Under the pieces are notes generated by a model that worked only from the letters and a program-made list of their open reading frames with translations, made no database searches and was not told the DNA's origin. DNA of 33,076 nucleotides from Phycisphaerae bacterium (GTDB taxonomy: Bacteria > Planctomycetota > Phycisphaerae > SM23-33): assembly GCA_016929245.1 (NCBI GenBank), contig JAFGJE010000187.1:1-33076 (forward strand), read 5' to 3'. Below, one piece after another: positions 1 through 9,345 of this stretch (the first letter of the stretch is position 1; each line of letters opens with the position of its first letter). A program made the position numbers and the translations under genes.

Positions 1-2276
1 CGCGTCGCGCGGTGGAATTCGTAGCGGTCGAAAGCTTCGTGGACCGCCTGTACGAGCTGGTGCAGTTCCATCCGCATCCACAGGTCGACGGAATGGGCCG
101 ACGGCGGGGCGGCGTCGGTTTCGGGATTGTAATCGTCGATGGAACCGAGGCAGAACCGCAGTGTGTTGCGGATTTTGCGGTAGCTTTCCTCGGCCTGGGC
201 GATCAGGTTCTCACTGCATCGCACGTCGTCCTGGTAATTCTGACTCGCCACCCACAGGCGCAGGATGTCCGCGCCGCGCTTGGTGAGTTGCTCCTTCGGC
301 TCGATGGCGTTACCGAGCGACTTGCTCATCTTATGCCCGTCTTCCGTCACGACGAATCCGTGCGTCAATACCGACCGGAAGGGCGGCACGCCCGCGGCGC
401 CCAGGCAGGGAAGCAGCGAAAGCTGGAACCAGCCTCGATGCTGGTCCGAACCTTCCAGGTACAAATCGACCGGCGGTTCTTCCACCAGCCCGCGAGAGAC
501 GGCGACGGCGAACCAACTGCTGCCGGACTCGAACCAGACGTCGAAGATATCGAAACCCTTCGTGAGGGTCGCCACGTCGAAGTCGCCGGGGTTTTCCAGG
601 TCCGCGTCTTCGGCGGGGTTGTAGTCGGCCAGCAGTTCCGCCGGTGAAAGGTCGAACCAAACGTCCGAGCCTTTCTCGCCGACGACCTTCGCCACCGCCC
701 GCACGCTGGCAGCCGTGCAGAGCGGCTGGTTTTTCTCGTTGTAAAACGCGGGAATCGGCAGTCCCCAGGACCGCTGGCGCGAGAGGCACCAGTCGGGACG
801 AGACTCCAGCATCCCCAGGATGCGGTTACGTCCCCAGCCGGGGATGAAATTCACTCCGCCGTCGTCCGCGTTCTTGCCGCAGAAATCCTTCGCCATGTCG
901 CGCAGGGAAACACCCGTCGTCGCCAGCGGCGTGTCGACGCCCACGAACCATTGTTCCGTCGCGCGAAAGATCGTGGGCGTTTTGCTCCGCCAGTCGTGCG
1001 GGTAGGAGTGCGTGATCGTCTCGCTCGCCAGCAGCGTTTTGGAGGCTGTCAGGTGCTCGATCACCTTTCCGTTGGCGTCCCACACGCTCAGTCCGCGCAG
1101 CCACTGCGGTACGGTGTCGTCGAACGTACCGTCCGCCCGCACGGGACAGTAGATGTCCAGGCCGTTCGCCAGTCCCGTGAAATAGTCGTCCGTGCCGTGT
1201 CCCGGCGCGGTGTGCACCAGGCCCGTGCCGTCGTCCAGCGTGACGTATTCCGCGCCGACCACGCCGCACCGGAGCTCCGGATCGAGCGGATGCTGATACC
1301 AGAGATTCGCGTCGAGGATCGCCTGACCTTTGATTTCCGCTTTCTGCTCGATGTTGGAAAGATAACCGGGCTGGGCCTTCTCGATCGCGTCGAGGACGAC
1401 CTGCTTGCGTTCGGCTGCCACGATGAACCGCTGCTTTCCGTCGGGCGTGTCGGCCTGGAGGGACACGTAGTCCATCCGCGGATGGACCGCCACCGCGCGG
1501 TTGGCGGGGAGGGTCCACGGGGTGGTCGTCCAGACCAGCAGCGACAGTTTCGCGCCCTCTTCCCGCGCCTTTTTATATCCTTCGCAATCACCCGCGACGA
1601 CGTTGAAGGCGACGTACACGCTCGGATCCTTCCGGTCGTGGTATTCCAGTTCCGCGTCGGCAAGGGCCGTGCGGTTTTCGATGGACCAGTGCACGGGTTT
1701 GAGCTGCTTGAACACCACGGCCTGTTCGACGAGTTTGGCGAACACTTCCAGGACGGCGGCCTCGTAGTGCGGGTGCATCGTGATGTACGGCTGCGTGAAG
1801 TCGCCCAGCACGCCCAGCCGCTGGAACTGCTCGGACTGGACAGAGACGAATTTCTCCGCGTATTGTTTGCAGAGTTCGCGGATTTTCGTCGCGGGCAGGG
1901 AGTGCATCTTCTCGCCGAGTTTCTCGACGATCTTCTGCTCGATGGGCTGGCCGTGACAATCCCAGCCGTGGATCATCGGCGCGACGTTGTACCCCGTCAT
2001 GTTCTTGATGCGCAGGACCATGTCCTTGAGGGTTTTGTTCAGGGCGTGGCCCATGTGGATATCGCCGTTGGCGTAGGGAGGTCCGTCGTGCAGGACGAAG
2101 GTTTTTTTGCGATCCTTCGCGGCGGCGAGGAGTTGACCGTTGAGGTTTTCCTCCGCCCAGCGGGCCTGGTAGGCGGGTTCCTTTTGCAGCAGACCGGCGC
2201 GCATGTCGAACGTGGTGTTGGGCAGGTTCAGCGTATCTTTGTAGGACTTCTTGTCGTTTTTGTTCTTGTCGGTCAT
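1..2276 (-). CDS. ileS: Isoleucyl-tRNA synthetase, C-terminal end truncated by window edge
   Basis: Minus-strand reading frame from ATG (CAT at 2274-2276), MTDKNKNDKKSYKDTLNLPNTTFDMRAGL..., with HGWDCHGQPIE, KPVHWSIENRTALADAELEY and HGFVVTEDGHKMSKSLGNAIE. Runs off the window start, so the ORF track shows only shadow ORFs here. Confidence 0.97.
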   Translation of the reverse strand, partial: MTDKNKNDKKSYKDTLNLPNTTFDMRAGLLQKEPAYQARWAEENLNGQLLAAAKDRKKTFVLHDGPPYANGDIHMGHALNKTLKDMVLRIKNMTGYNVAPMIHGWDCHGQPIEQKIVEKLGEKMHSLPATKIRELCKQYAEKFVSVQSEQFQRLGVLGDFTQPYITMHPHYEAAVLEVFAKLVEQAVVFKQLKPVHWSIENRTALADAELEYHDRKDPSVYVAFNVVAGDCEGYKKAREEGAKLSLLVWTTTPWTLPANRAVAVHPRMDYVSLQADTPDGKQRFIVAAERKQVVLDAIEKAQPGYLSNIEQKAEIKGQAILDANLWYQHPLDPELRCGVVGAEYVTLDDGTGLVHTAPGHGTDDYFTGLANGLDIYCPVRADGTFDDTVPQWLRGLSVWDANGKVIEHLTASKTLLASETITHSYPHDWRSKTPTIFRATEQWFVGVDTPLATTGVSLRDMAKDFCGKNADDGGVNFIPGWGRNRILGMLESRPDWCLSRQRSWGLPIPAFYNEKNQPLCTAASVRAVAKVVGEKGSDVWFDLSPAELLADYNPAEDADLENPGDFDVATLTKGFDIFDVWFESGSSWFAVAVSRGLVEEPPVDLYLEGSDQHRGWFQLSLLPCLGAAGVPPFRSVLTHGFVVTEDGHKMSKSLGNAIEPKEQLTKRGADILRLWVASQNYQDDVRCSENLIAQAEESYRKIRNTLRFCLGSIDDYNPETDAAPPSAHSVDLWMRMELHQLVQAVHEAFDRYEFHRAT

Positions 2277-2294
2277 GGAAATATCGCTCCGAAT

Positions 2295-2332
2295 AAAAAA
2301 GACCCTGAAACTCGTGAACAAGCCTCAGGGTC
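2295..2332 (-). terminator. Intrinsic terminator/attenuator in the ileS 5' leader
   Basis: Minus strand GACCCTGA-ggcttgttcacgagtt-TCAGGGTC followed by TTTTTT, ending about 19 nt before the ileS start codon. Confidence 0.8.
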
Positions 2333-2362
2333 GAGGAAAAAGCCTTTGGAACAATCGAACCC

Positions 2363-2470
2363 TTACGGCGTGCGCGGGGGGATGCAAATAATCACGGCGC
2401 AGCCGTCGCCCGCGACCCCGCCGACGGGGTTCGTCAACACCAGGTTGTTCGGGCTCGGCTGCATCTGCAT
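2363..2470 (-). CDS. Putative 35-aa leader peptide upstream of ileS (MQMQPSPNNLVLTNPVGGVAGDGCAVIICIPPRTP)
   Basis: Small ORF after a GGTGGAAGG ribosome-binding-like sequence. Contains Val-Ile-Ile-Cys-Ile near its end. Lies between a consensus promoter and an intrinsic terminator preceding ileS. Confidence 0.5.
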   Translation of the reverse strand: MQMQPSPNNLVLTNPVGGVAGDGCAVIICIPPRTP

Positions 2471-2508
2471 CCTTCCACCGCCCTTACCCAAAGGGCCGAC
2501 AAGACAAA

Positions 2509-2536
2509 ATTATATCGGATGACAAGAGTATGTCAA
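2509..2536 (-). promoter_or_regulatory. Sigma70-type promoter of the ileS leader: TTGACA (2531-2536) - 16 bp - TATAAT (2509-2514)
   Basis: Exact -35 and -10 consensus hexamers read on the minus strand. Confidence 0.8.
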
Positions 2537-2747
2537 TTCAGGAGTAACTGATTATTCTTCCGTACGGGATACGGGCAAGCCAATCTCCTCGCCGTAATCG
2601 TCCCTTCACCAACGGTGTCGTTGCTGGCCGGGGTCAGGTGGATTTCGTCGCATTGATTCCGCTAGATGGTCTCGGTAGGGGGTACCCGAACGGGGAGTTC
2701 CTGCCGCGACCGGAGAAACAAACTTCCCGGAGTGGAGGGTGAAATAA

Positions 2748-3542
2748 TTATGCGTAGAGAATGTCCAGGATATTTTCCGAACGCAGGCGGACGGTTTGAG
2801 AGTCCACGATCTCGGCCATCGGGTGGTTCACGTAGGCGTCCTTGGAATGGGAATGGAAGAATCGTTTTTCGAGGACGTATGGGCCGGGCCAGGTCAGCGG
2901 AGGAATCGGATTTCGTTTGTGATTCTCCACCGCCTTGATCGCGTCCTTCCGAATCAATTCGCGTGAGACTTCGGCGGAGAGGCTGATCGCGCACAAACGG
3001 CTGAGACCTTTCTTGACCGCCGTTGTCGTGATGTCGGGAATCAGGTCTCTTGCCTCGCGGCAGGCGGCTTCGTCTCCCGTCAGCCAGATCAGCGGCAGCC
3101 CCAGCGCGCCGTGATACAACGCGAACTGGACGATTTCGCCGATGGGGTTCCCGTTGAGGGTATAGGAGTCGACCGCGCGGGAGTCTTGGGTGTGATTCAG
3201 ATTTCCGTCTTCCACACCGGCCATCGCGTGTTGGCCCAGCATGATGCAAACATCGTGTTCACGGGCGACAGTGTCGTAGGCGTGTTGCGGCGCCGGCGGA
3301 CGGCCATGCAATAATTTCGCGCGCGGATGCAGATGCTCGAACGACACACCACCCGGGCCATGTCCGTCGATCACCAGGATATCCTCGACGCCGGCTTCGA
3401 GTAATCCGTCGACGGCGGCGTTGATTTCCCGCGTCAGGAGCACTTTGGCTTGCTCGTGGTATTTTCCGTTGCCGTAGGCCTGCGTCTCGAAATCCACGAC
3501 ACCGGCTACACCTTCCAGGTCAGTTCCAATCAAGACTTTCAT
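2748..3542 (-). CDS. M55 family D-aminopeptidase (DppA-like)
   Basis: 264 aa MKVLIGTDLEGVAGVVDFE...DGHGPGG...LGQHAMAGVEDGNLNHTQ: M55 family metal-binding motifs. Confidence 0.88.
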   Translation of the reverse strand: MKVLIGTDLEGVAGVVDFETQAYGNGKYHEQAKVLLTREINAAVDGLLEAGVEDILVIDGHGPGGVSFEHLHPRAKLLHGRPPAPQHAYDTVAREHDVCIMLGQHAMAGVEDGNLNHTQDSRAVDSYTLNGNPIGEIVQFALYHGALGLPLIWLTGDEAACREARDLIPDITTTAVKKGLSRLCAISLSAEVSRELIRKDAIKAVENHKRNPIPPLTWPGPYVLEKRFFHSHSKDAYVNHPMAEIVDSQTVRLRSENILDILYA

Positions 3543-3598
3543 GTTGATTTCCGTAATACATGGATACTATTTGTATTATATTATAAAAGGGAATTACA

Positions 3599-6229
3599 TC
3601 AAGGAATTAAATGTACATGTTTGCGGACCTGATTACCGGAAGCTAATTCTGTGACGGTAATCGTCCATTCACCAAGAATATCATTTAATGCTGGAATGAT
3701 TTCAATCGTCAAACAGCCGTCTTTTGCGCCGTAGAAACCGCTGAATTCGGCCGGTTGTCCTTCGGCGTTCGTTATATCCACTCGCAGGGGAATGACGGCT
3801 TTGACGGGTTGGTTATTCTCATCGACAACGCGAAGAGAAATCTTCACCGGCGTATTGCGCCGCATTTCATCAGGGGCGTCAATCGTAACGCCTTCGATTT
3901 TCGCGTCCGTAATCATCAACAGTCGTCCTTGACAGGGTCCAAGCTCGATAGGAATACGAAGCATACCGCCGATAGAATCCACGGGAATCGTTTCTCCATT
4001 TACCAAATCATACACATACCCTTTTTTGCGCCGGACGAATACTTTGGTTTTCGCGGGGACGCCGTATTCGCGAATCCTACCGTAACGGCCGAGATAATCC
4101 CCGGCGCGGAGATGGTTGTTTATGACGAAAATATAATCCGAGTCGCCATATTGCCGAACGCGCAGAAGAATTTCGGGATCCTTGCAATCCACATAACGGA
4201 GATAATGATGATTCAATTTCTTCCGTAATTTCAATGCGCCTTTGACTTCCCTAGCGATGGAATCCGCGGAGGAAGTCCTTCTATCGTCGCGGATCAGAAG
4301 ATCCGGCCGGATGGCGGGGGGCAGATGGGAATCTCCAACGATGATTCCGCCTCGTTTCTGGAAGGCGAGAACCTTTTTTACGACGGATTTCGGCAATACG
4401 TCGCAGTGCATCATCACAAGCATGCGATACTGGTCCAACCCCTGTTTCAGGACGGTTTCTTCATAAATGATGTCCGGCTGCACGTGGGCATGAAGGAGCA
4501 TTCGGTAAACCTTGTCGGACCAGCCTCGGTATCCCCAGCCGTAGGTTCCCCGGCCGGCGAACATTTCCGAGGAAAAGCTTTCCAGGAACGCCACGTCTGC
4601 GGGGCGATCGGGAACCTGGAGCAGCGTAGGTCCGAGCGGCGCGACGACGTTCCGGAGCAGCCGGGTCATTTCGGGAAGAAGCTCGGGGGAATGATATCCT
4701 TCCCCCTCGGTGTCCGGTATGAGGTTCGCGATACCGTACCAGCCGACTCCCTGCACGGGATATGAAATGGTATTCCAGAACGCCCCGCGCATCTGGTCTG
4801 CCGTCATCGGATAATATGCCGCATGGGGATCCAGGTCTGTCTGGGTATATTTCTCAAGTTCTTTTGGGTCCGCCGGCATCACGAACACGCGCGGCAGGAA
4901 AACACTGATAATGGGAAGGACTTCCTGGGGGGGCGCAGTACCATGGGCCATGGCCAGAAGTTCATTGGTGGGCATGTCGTAATTGATCGGGCCGGGGAAA
5001 GCATAAGACCATTGTCCCAGGTGCGTGATGTCGCCTCCGCTTCCATATACGCTTGGCACCCGGACGGCCGGCGCGTGAAAGGACCACGCGGGACGCTTCA
5101 TTTCCGCTTCCATACCCCGCCGCACCCGCGTGTTCAGTGAATTCCACCCGTCGCCGGTTTTCCAGAACCAGCGATAATACACATAGAGAGGATCGTCCTC
5201 ACGAATGACACGGTCGGCGGGAAAATCCCTGAGATTCTTATAATGCAGGCCGCGAGAGTTTTTCGGACCGCTGACCTGCGGGGGAATCTTCAGGGCGGTG
5301 TCTTTTTGGAAGGCGTCGCGGGAATACTTGTCAAACGACGGCGCCGTGGTTCGGCCTCTCTCCTCGGAGTGCACAAACGCGCCAATGAAGGCGGGGAAAT
5401 CCCCATAGGCTCGTCCCAGCGACGCGCCGTATCGATTCGCGTACGCCTGCAAGTCGGGATGCAGAACATTCTGGCGAATGCGATCCTTGTACTGTTTTCC
5501 GCGGTTGTCCACCCGGTAGTATTTCCGGATTTTCTGCCAGCTTGCGATTCGGCCCGGCGGTTCGCAGCGTGCATACACGTCCAATCCGCGTGCTAACGCC
5601 TCGTTCAGGAGCATGAACATTCGACCCATCGAATCGTCATCCATCGGGCGTTCCAACGGGCCATCCGCTTCCCACGTGGATTGAGTATCGGCCATATTTC
5701 TACCCGATGTGCCCGGCGTGAAGGTGTTCAGTCCCACCTCCTGAAGCGTGTCGAGGGGCATGTCGCCCCAGAGCATGAACGTTTGCATACGCAACGGCGA
5801 AGGGCGGGGGACGATGCGAATCCTGAACGTTTTCCGGGACGGGAGTTCTTCCGTGCCGGGAAAGCTCGTGCGGGCGTCGAGGGAATATTCACCGGGACGC
5901 AATCGGGCGTTAATCGGACATTTCACTCGATGTGACGTATTTGGCTGAAGCGAAGGGATCTCAAAACTATTCTTATGTCCGTCAAAAGTCGTCTCAAGTC
6001 GCCCCGGCGGCAGGACGGAATTACTGGAATTGCGTATGGTAAGTTCCACGACGGGATTGTCTTCCATACGCCGGAAGACGGTTCGGCGGGAGGCTTCGAT
6101 TGTAATACCGCCTTGCTCATTCCCTTTTGTTGCGGTGGTCGTGGGTGACGCGGCATTCAACGACGCCACGACAAACAATGCCAAGCAAATGCTTATGAGA
6201 AATTGTTTCCATGTGAAAAGAATAATCAT
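3599..6229 (-). CDS. Large secreted protein, possibly glycoside-hydrolase-like
   Basis: 876 aa with N-terminal signal-like segment. MLVMMHCDVLPKSVVKKVLAFQKRGGIIVGDSH resembles beta-galactosidase trimerisation/ThuA-like regions. Family uncertain. Confidence 0.7.
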   Translation of the reverse strand: MIILFTWKQFLISICLALFVVASLNAASPTTTATKGNEQGGITIEASRRTVFRRMEDNPVVELTIRNSSNSVLPPGRLETTFDGHKNSFEIPSLQPNTSHRVKCPINARLRPGEYSLDARTSFPGTEELPSRKTFRIRIVPRPSPLRMQTFMLWGDMPLDTLQEVGLNTFTPGTSGRNMADTQSTWEADGPLERPMDDDSMGRMFMLLNEALARGLDVYARCEPPGRIASWQKIRKYYRVDNRGKQYKDRIRQNVLHPDLQAYANRYGASLGRAYGDFPAFIGAFVHSEERGRTTAPSFDKYSRDAFQKDTALKIPPQVSGPKNSRGLHYKNLRDFPADRVIREDDPLYVYYRWFWKTGDGWNSLNTRVRRGMEAEMKRPAWSFHAPAVRVPSVYGSGGDITHLGQWSYAFPGPINYDMPTNELLAMAHGTAPPQEVLPIISVFLPRVFVMPADPKELEKYTQTDLDPHAAYYPMTADQMRGAFWNTISYPVQGVGWYGIANLIPDTEGEGYHSPELLPEMTRLLRNVVAPLGPTLLQVPDRPADVAFLESFSSEMFAGRGTYGWGYRGWSDKVYRMLLHAHVQPDIIYEETVLKQGLDQYRMLVMMHCDVLPKSVVKKVLAFQKRGGIIVGDSHLPPAIRPDLLIRDDRRTSSADSIAREVKGALKLRKKLNHHYLRYVDCKDPEILLRVRQYGDSDYIFVINNHLRAGDYLGRYGRIREYGVPAKTKVFVRRKKGYVYDLVNGETIPVDSIGGMLRIPIELGPCQGRLLMITDAKIEGVTIDAPDEMRRNTPVKISLRVVDENNQPVKAVIPLRVDITNAEGQPAEFSGFYGAKDGCLTIEIIPALNDILGEWTITVTELASGNQVRKHVHLIP

Positions 6230-6253
6230 ATTGATCCTGTATAAAGAATAATC

Positions 6254-7249
6254 TCAGGGAGTTGCCCCGTCGACACCGAGTCCCGCCCGGCGTCCATGTA
6301 CGAACGATTCGCTGCCCGTCGGCCCGTTGCAGACTTTCCATTCCCTGCTTCGTTCCACACCATCGCCGTACCCGCAGATTTCCGTCGTATTTTCAACCGT
6401 GCCGTACAATCTCTGAAGAAGTTCACGGGCCGGCACGACGTCGCCGTAGCGATATCCTAGCCGGCGCAGCGTGTCCAAATCCTTCCTGTCGTCCCGCAGT
6501 CCCATGCTCTGTTTTCCAATGCAAAGGTTCGAGGACGGATGATACGCGCCGCACGGCGGGCATACCATGCACGGGCCCTGGACGAGTTCGACCGGGATGT
6601 CCGGGTTTTGTTGCATCTTCCGTATGCACTCGCAGAGGTTGTCTTCTTCAATGGGCGCGAGCTCCTTGCCCGCACGACCACCGTGGAAGCAGGTCAGGCA
6701 AAGCAGATGATGAGGCCGGATTTGAAGACGCTCCGCTTGATCGCAGGCGTTGACGGATTCTATTTTTGCCTTTTTCTTCTCCCGCGATGACCGGGCGGGA
6801 ATGATCGAACTGACGCCCATTTCCAGGCCGCGCCGGTAATTCCCGCTGTCGGCGAACCGGCATCGAGGCCAGCCCGGCGCCTCGGACTGCGGATACTCGC
6901 AAATGCCCGTGTTGTTTTGGATCGCGTCGAATATCGCCTGGAACCAATCGACGGCCGGCAGCGTATTGCCCGGTACGGCGGCGATGCGTTGAAGGATCGT
7001 CAGGTCGCGGAGGTCGTTATACATCTCGCCTTCGGGCGTGTCGTATTCGCGCCCGGGATTCTGGTAACGAAAGACCGTGTCCGTATTGCACCGCAGCGTC
7101 AGCGGGACGATCGGATCGGCTTGCACGGCTGCCTGGATGGCATCGAGGCGCGACTCGTGGTAATAAGCCGTCGCGTCCCGACGTCCCCGTCGGCAGATCA
7201 GGCAAAGCAACTGATACGGGCGGATGTCTATCGAACGATACTCTTTCAT
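6254..7249 (-). CDS. Tandem DUF1284-like cysteine-rich protein
   Basis: The IDIRPYQLLCLICRRG and LQIRPHHLLCLTCFHGG modules recur in one ORF. Start placed at MKEYRSIDIRPYQ because AAAGGAG precedes it; the track ORF extends to 7429. Confidence 0.75.
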   Translation of the reverse strand: MKEYRSIDIRPYQLLCLICRRGRRDATAYYHESRLDAIQAAVQADPIVPLTLRCNTDTVFRYQNPGREYDTPEGEMYNDLRDLTILQRIAAVPGNTLPAVDWFQAIFDAIQNNTGICEYPQSEAPGWPRCRFADSGNYRRGLEMGVSSIIPARSSREKKKAKIESVNACDQAERLQIRPHHLLCLTCFHGGRAGKELAPIEEDNLCECIRKMQQNPDIPVELVQGPCMVCPPCGAYHPSSNLCIGKQSMGLRDDRKDLDTLRRLGYRYGDVVPARELLQRLYGTVENTTEICGYGDGVERSREWKVCNGPTGSESFVHGRRAGLGVDGATP

Positions 7250-7512
7250 GGTAACAGACTCCTTTGCCGCGGATTCAGAGGGAACAATATATTCTACAAC
7301 AGCGGTTTTGGGGAGTGTAACGAGAAAACGAAGAAACGATCCTGGTTGGTTTAGAATAACCTTGTTTGCGTACCATGTTATGTTCCCGGACGTATTCCCT
7401 GCACGAAGGAACGTCTCGGGTATCAACACGCGGCGGGAACCTGAGAATGGTTCCCGCCACGTGCGATTAACGCATATTGTTCTTTTTACAGGAAGCCTAT
7501 ATCACGAAATCA

Positions 7513-8394
7513 TTATTTTCGCCGTCGCAGAAGCGCGCCGCCAAACCCAGTCGTCAATAGAATCAGTGTCGCCGGTTCGGGAGTGACGGATACGGAATCC
7601 AGGGAATAGGTTCCTGTCTTCGAGCTTGGGTCTCCATCCAACAGCCGTATCCCCCAGGTCAGATAATCGGCGACCGGTTCTTCTCCGGTGGGTTTGTAAT
7701 TGAAATCCAATATGCCTGAGGTGTAGCTGAGGTCTTTCGTGAGATTTTCAACCGACGCGACATAAGTCTGGGTGTCGTAATCCACCGTGAACGTGAACTC
7801 GTACACGTCGTTCAAATATAACACGATATCGGATTCATCCAAATTGGCGCCGTTAAGGAATCGGAAATTCGGTGCGGAAAGTCTCGTGGTGGAAAAACCC
7901 CATGCCGAAGTGGCGGTGGTTCCATCCAGGTCGTAACCGTTTGCCGTGGCATTGGCGGAAAAGTAAACCCCTCCCAATACGTCATACATATCGCTCTTGC
8001 TTAAATAATCCAGCCGGTACAGAAAACTGGTCGTGAGGGTTGAACCTCCCGACCGGGCCGTGTCCATGTCGAATTGTCGCGTGACCAGTGCAGCCGTCCG
8101 GGATGAATCACGATGGTTTTCAAACGTGGTGTTCAGGTAATTCCCGGCGCCGGTTTGCAAAGGTGTGGCGTCCGTGACCTGAAACGTCTGGGAACTTCCG
8201 GTGGCGCTTTGGAAATACGAATTCCAGGCGCCCTGCCATCCGTCACCGGCCATTCCGGTCCATCCGTCCACCTGGGTTGTGGTTTCGCCGGCGTCGAAAT
8301 TCGCTTCGATCGGCGCGGCCCGCGTCATCGACGCACCCAGGCAGACGACCGCCGGCAGTAGAATCCATAGACTGACATTCGTTGTTTTTCTCAT
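7513..8394 (-). CDS. PEP-CTERM sorting domain protein
   Basis: Signal peptide MRKTTNVSLWILLPAVVCLGASMTRAAP and C-terminal VTPEPATLILLTTGFGGALLRRRK. GAAAGGAG precedes the chosen ATG at 8394. Confidence 0.9.
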   Translation of the reverse strand: MRKTTNVSLWILLPAVVCLGASMTRAAPIEANFDAGETTTQVDGWTGMAGDGWQGAWNSYFQSATGSSQTFQVTDATPLQTGAGNYLNTTFENHRDSSRTAALVTRQFDMDTARSGGSTLTTSFLYRLDYLSKSDMYDVLGGVYFSANATANGYDLDGTTATSAWGFSTTRLSAPNFRFLNGANLDESDIVLYLNDVYEFTFTVDYDTQTYVASVENLTKDLSYTSGILDFNYKPTGEEPVADYLTWGIRLLDGDPSSKTGTYSLDSVSVTPEPATLILLTTGFGGALLRRRK

Positions 8395-8625
8395 CTTACT
8401 TCTCCTTTCAAAATGGTGATTTTTTCCGTATCCGTCTCCAATCCAACGATTGGATTTCCTGTATTTTGTGGCTTGGACATCTTGTCCAAGCGTCACAGGG
8501 TCATCTTGACCCTGTTGTGTATTTTTTTGTTTTCACGGACAAGATGCCCGTGAGACCCTTAGGCCGGCTCTGCTTTGCGTAGCGCTTCGCAGAGCAAAGA
8601 GGCCCAAGCCACTTTTCTGACAACG

Positions 8626-9345
8626 CTAATCCTTGAATCCTCCGCGCCAGAACGGATCATTATTATCTTTATCCAGAATTTCGTCGTACGACACCGGCTG
8701 GGTGTGTCCGTCCATGAAGACGAAATTCAAGGATTCGCCCGGATGGACGTACCACTCCGGCGTCGCCGTTTGGAAATCCGTTCGATATACATAGGTGTGG
8801 AAATAATAGGCGTTCCAGGACGCCTGCCAGGTGGCATTGGGGCAATCGGCGATGAAGAACATTTCGCTGATGTGCGGAATTTCCGTGGTAAAAAAAGGCC
8901 TTCGCCAATCGACCTCTTCCTTGATTTCGCCGGTACTGGAATCAATTGTCGTATGCCAGGCATACACGTTCGGCGCTCGATTTCTCGGTAGATCTCCATA
9001 CGTCGGAAAGCTCTCATCCATCACTTCGCAATTCCACACTTCCTCCGGAGGTATGGATAAATACGGTGTCAATGTGCCGCCGGGCATGCTGCTTTCGGAA
9101 TAATACATGTACCGGTTGGGAAGCGAGTCTCCATGGTCCTGCGCGAAGAGGTTCAGCGCCAGGCCGAAATCCCGCAATTCACTGAGGCAGACGACGGACT
9201 TGGCCGTTCCCCTCGCCTTTTGCAGGGACGGCAGGAGGATCGACACCAGAAGGGAGATGACGGCGATGACGACCAAAAGCTCAATCAGGGTGAACCCCGT
9301 CGGGTTTCGGTATTGGAAAGAACCGGTTTTACTGCTTCGTATCAT
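8626..9345 (-). CDS. Prepilin-type N-terminal cleavage/methylation domain protein (pseudopilin-like, H-X9-DG type)
   Basis: [29 protein letters not shown] at the N-terminus; [19 protein letters not shown] near the C-terminus. Confidence 0.9.
   Translation of the reverse strand: MIRSSKTGSFQYRNPTGFTLIELLVVIAVISLLVSILLPSLQKARGTAKSVVCLSELRDFGLALNLFAQDHGDSLPNRYMYYSESSMPGGTLTPYLSIPPEEVWNCEVMDESFPTYGDLPRNRAPNVYAWHTTIDSSTGEIKEEVDWRRPFFTTEIPHISEMFFIADCPNATWQASWNAYYFHTYVYRTDFQTATPEWYVHPGESLNFVFMDGHTQPVSYDEILDKDNNDPFWRGGFKD

Noticed and set aside
951-2522. 523-aa plus-strand ORF
   Set aside because: Antisense shadow of ileS; low-complexity His/Asp/Val-rich translation and no family resemblance.
2363-2536. 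T-box riboswitch upstream of ileS
   Set aside because: No recognisable T-box sequence (AGGGUGGNACCGCG) or specifier-stem layout found by eye; a covariance-model scan would be decisive.
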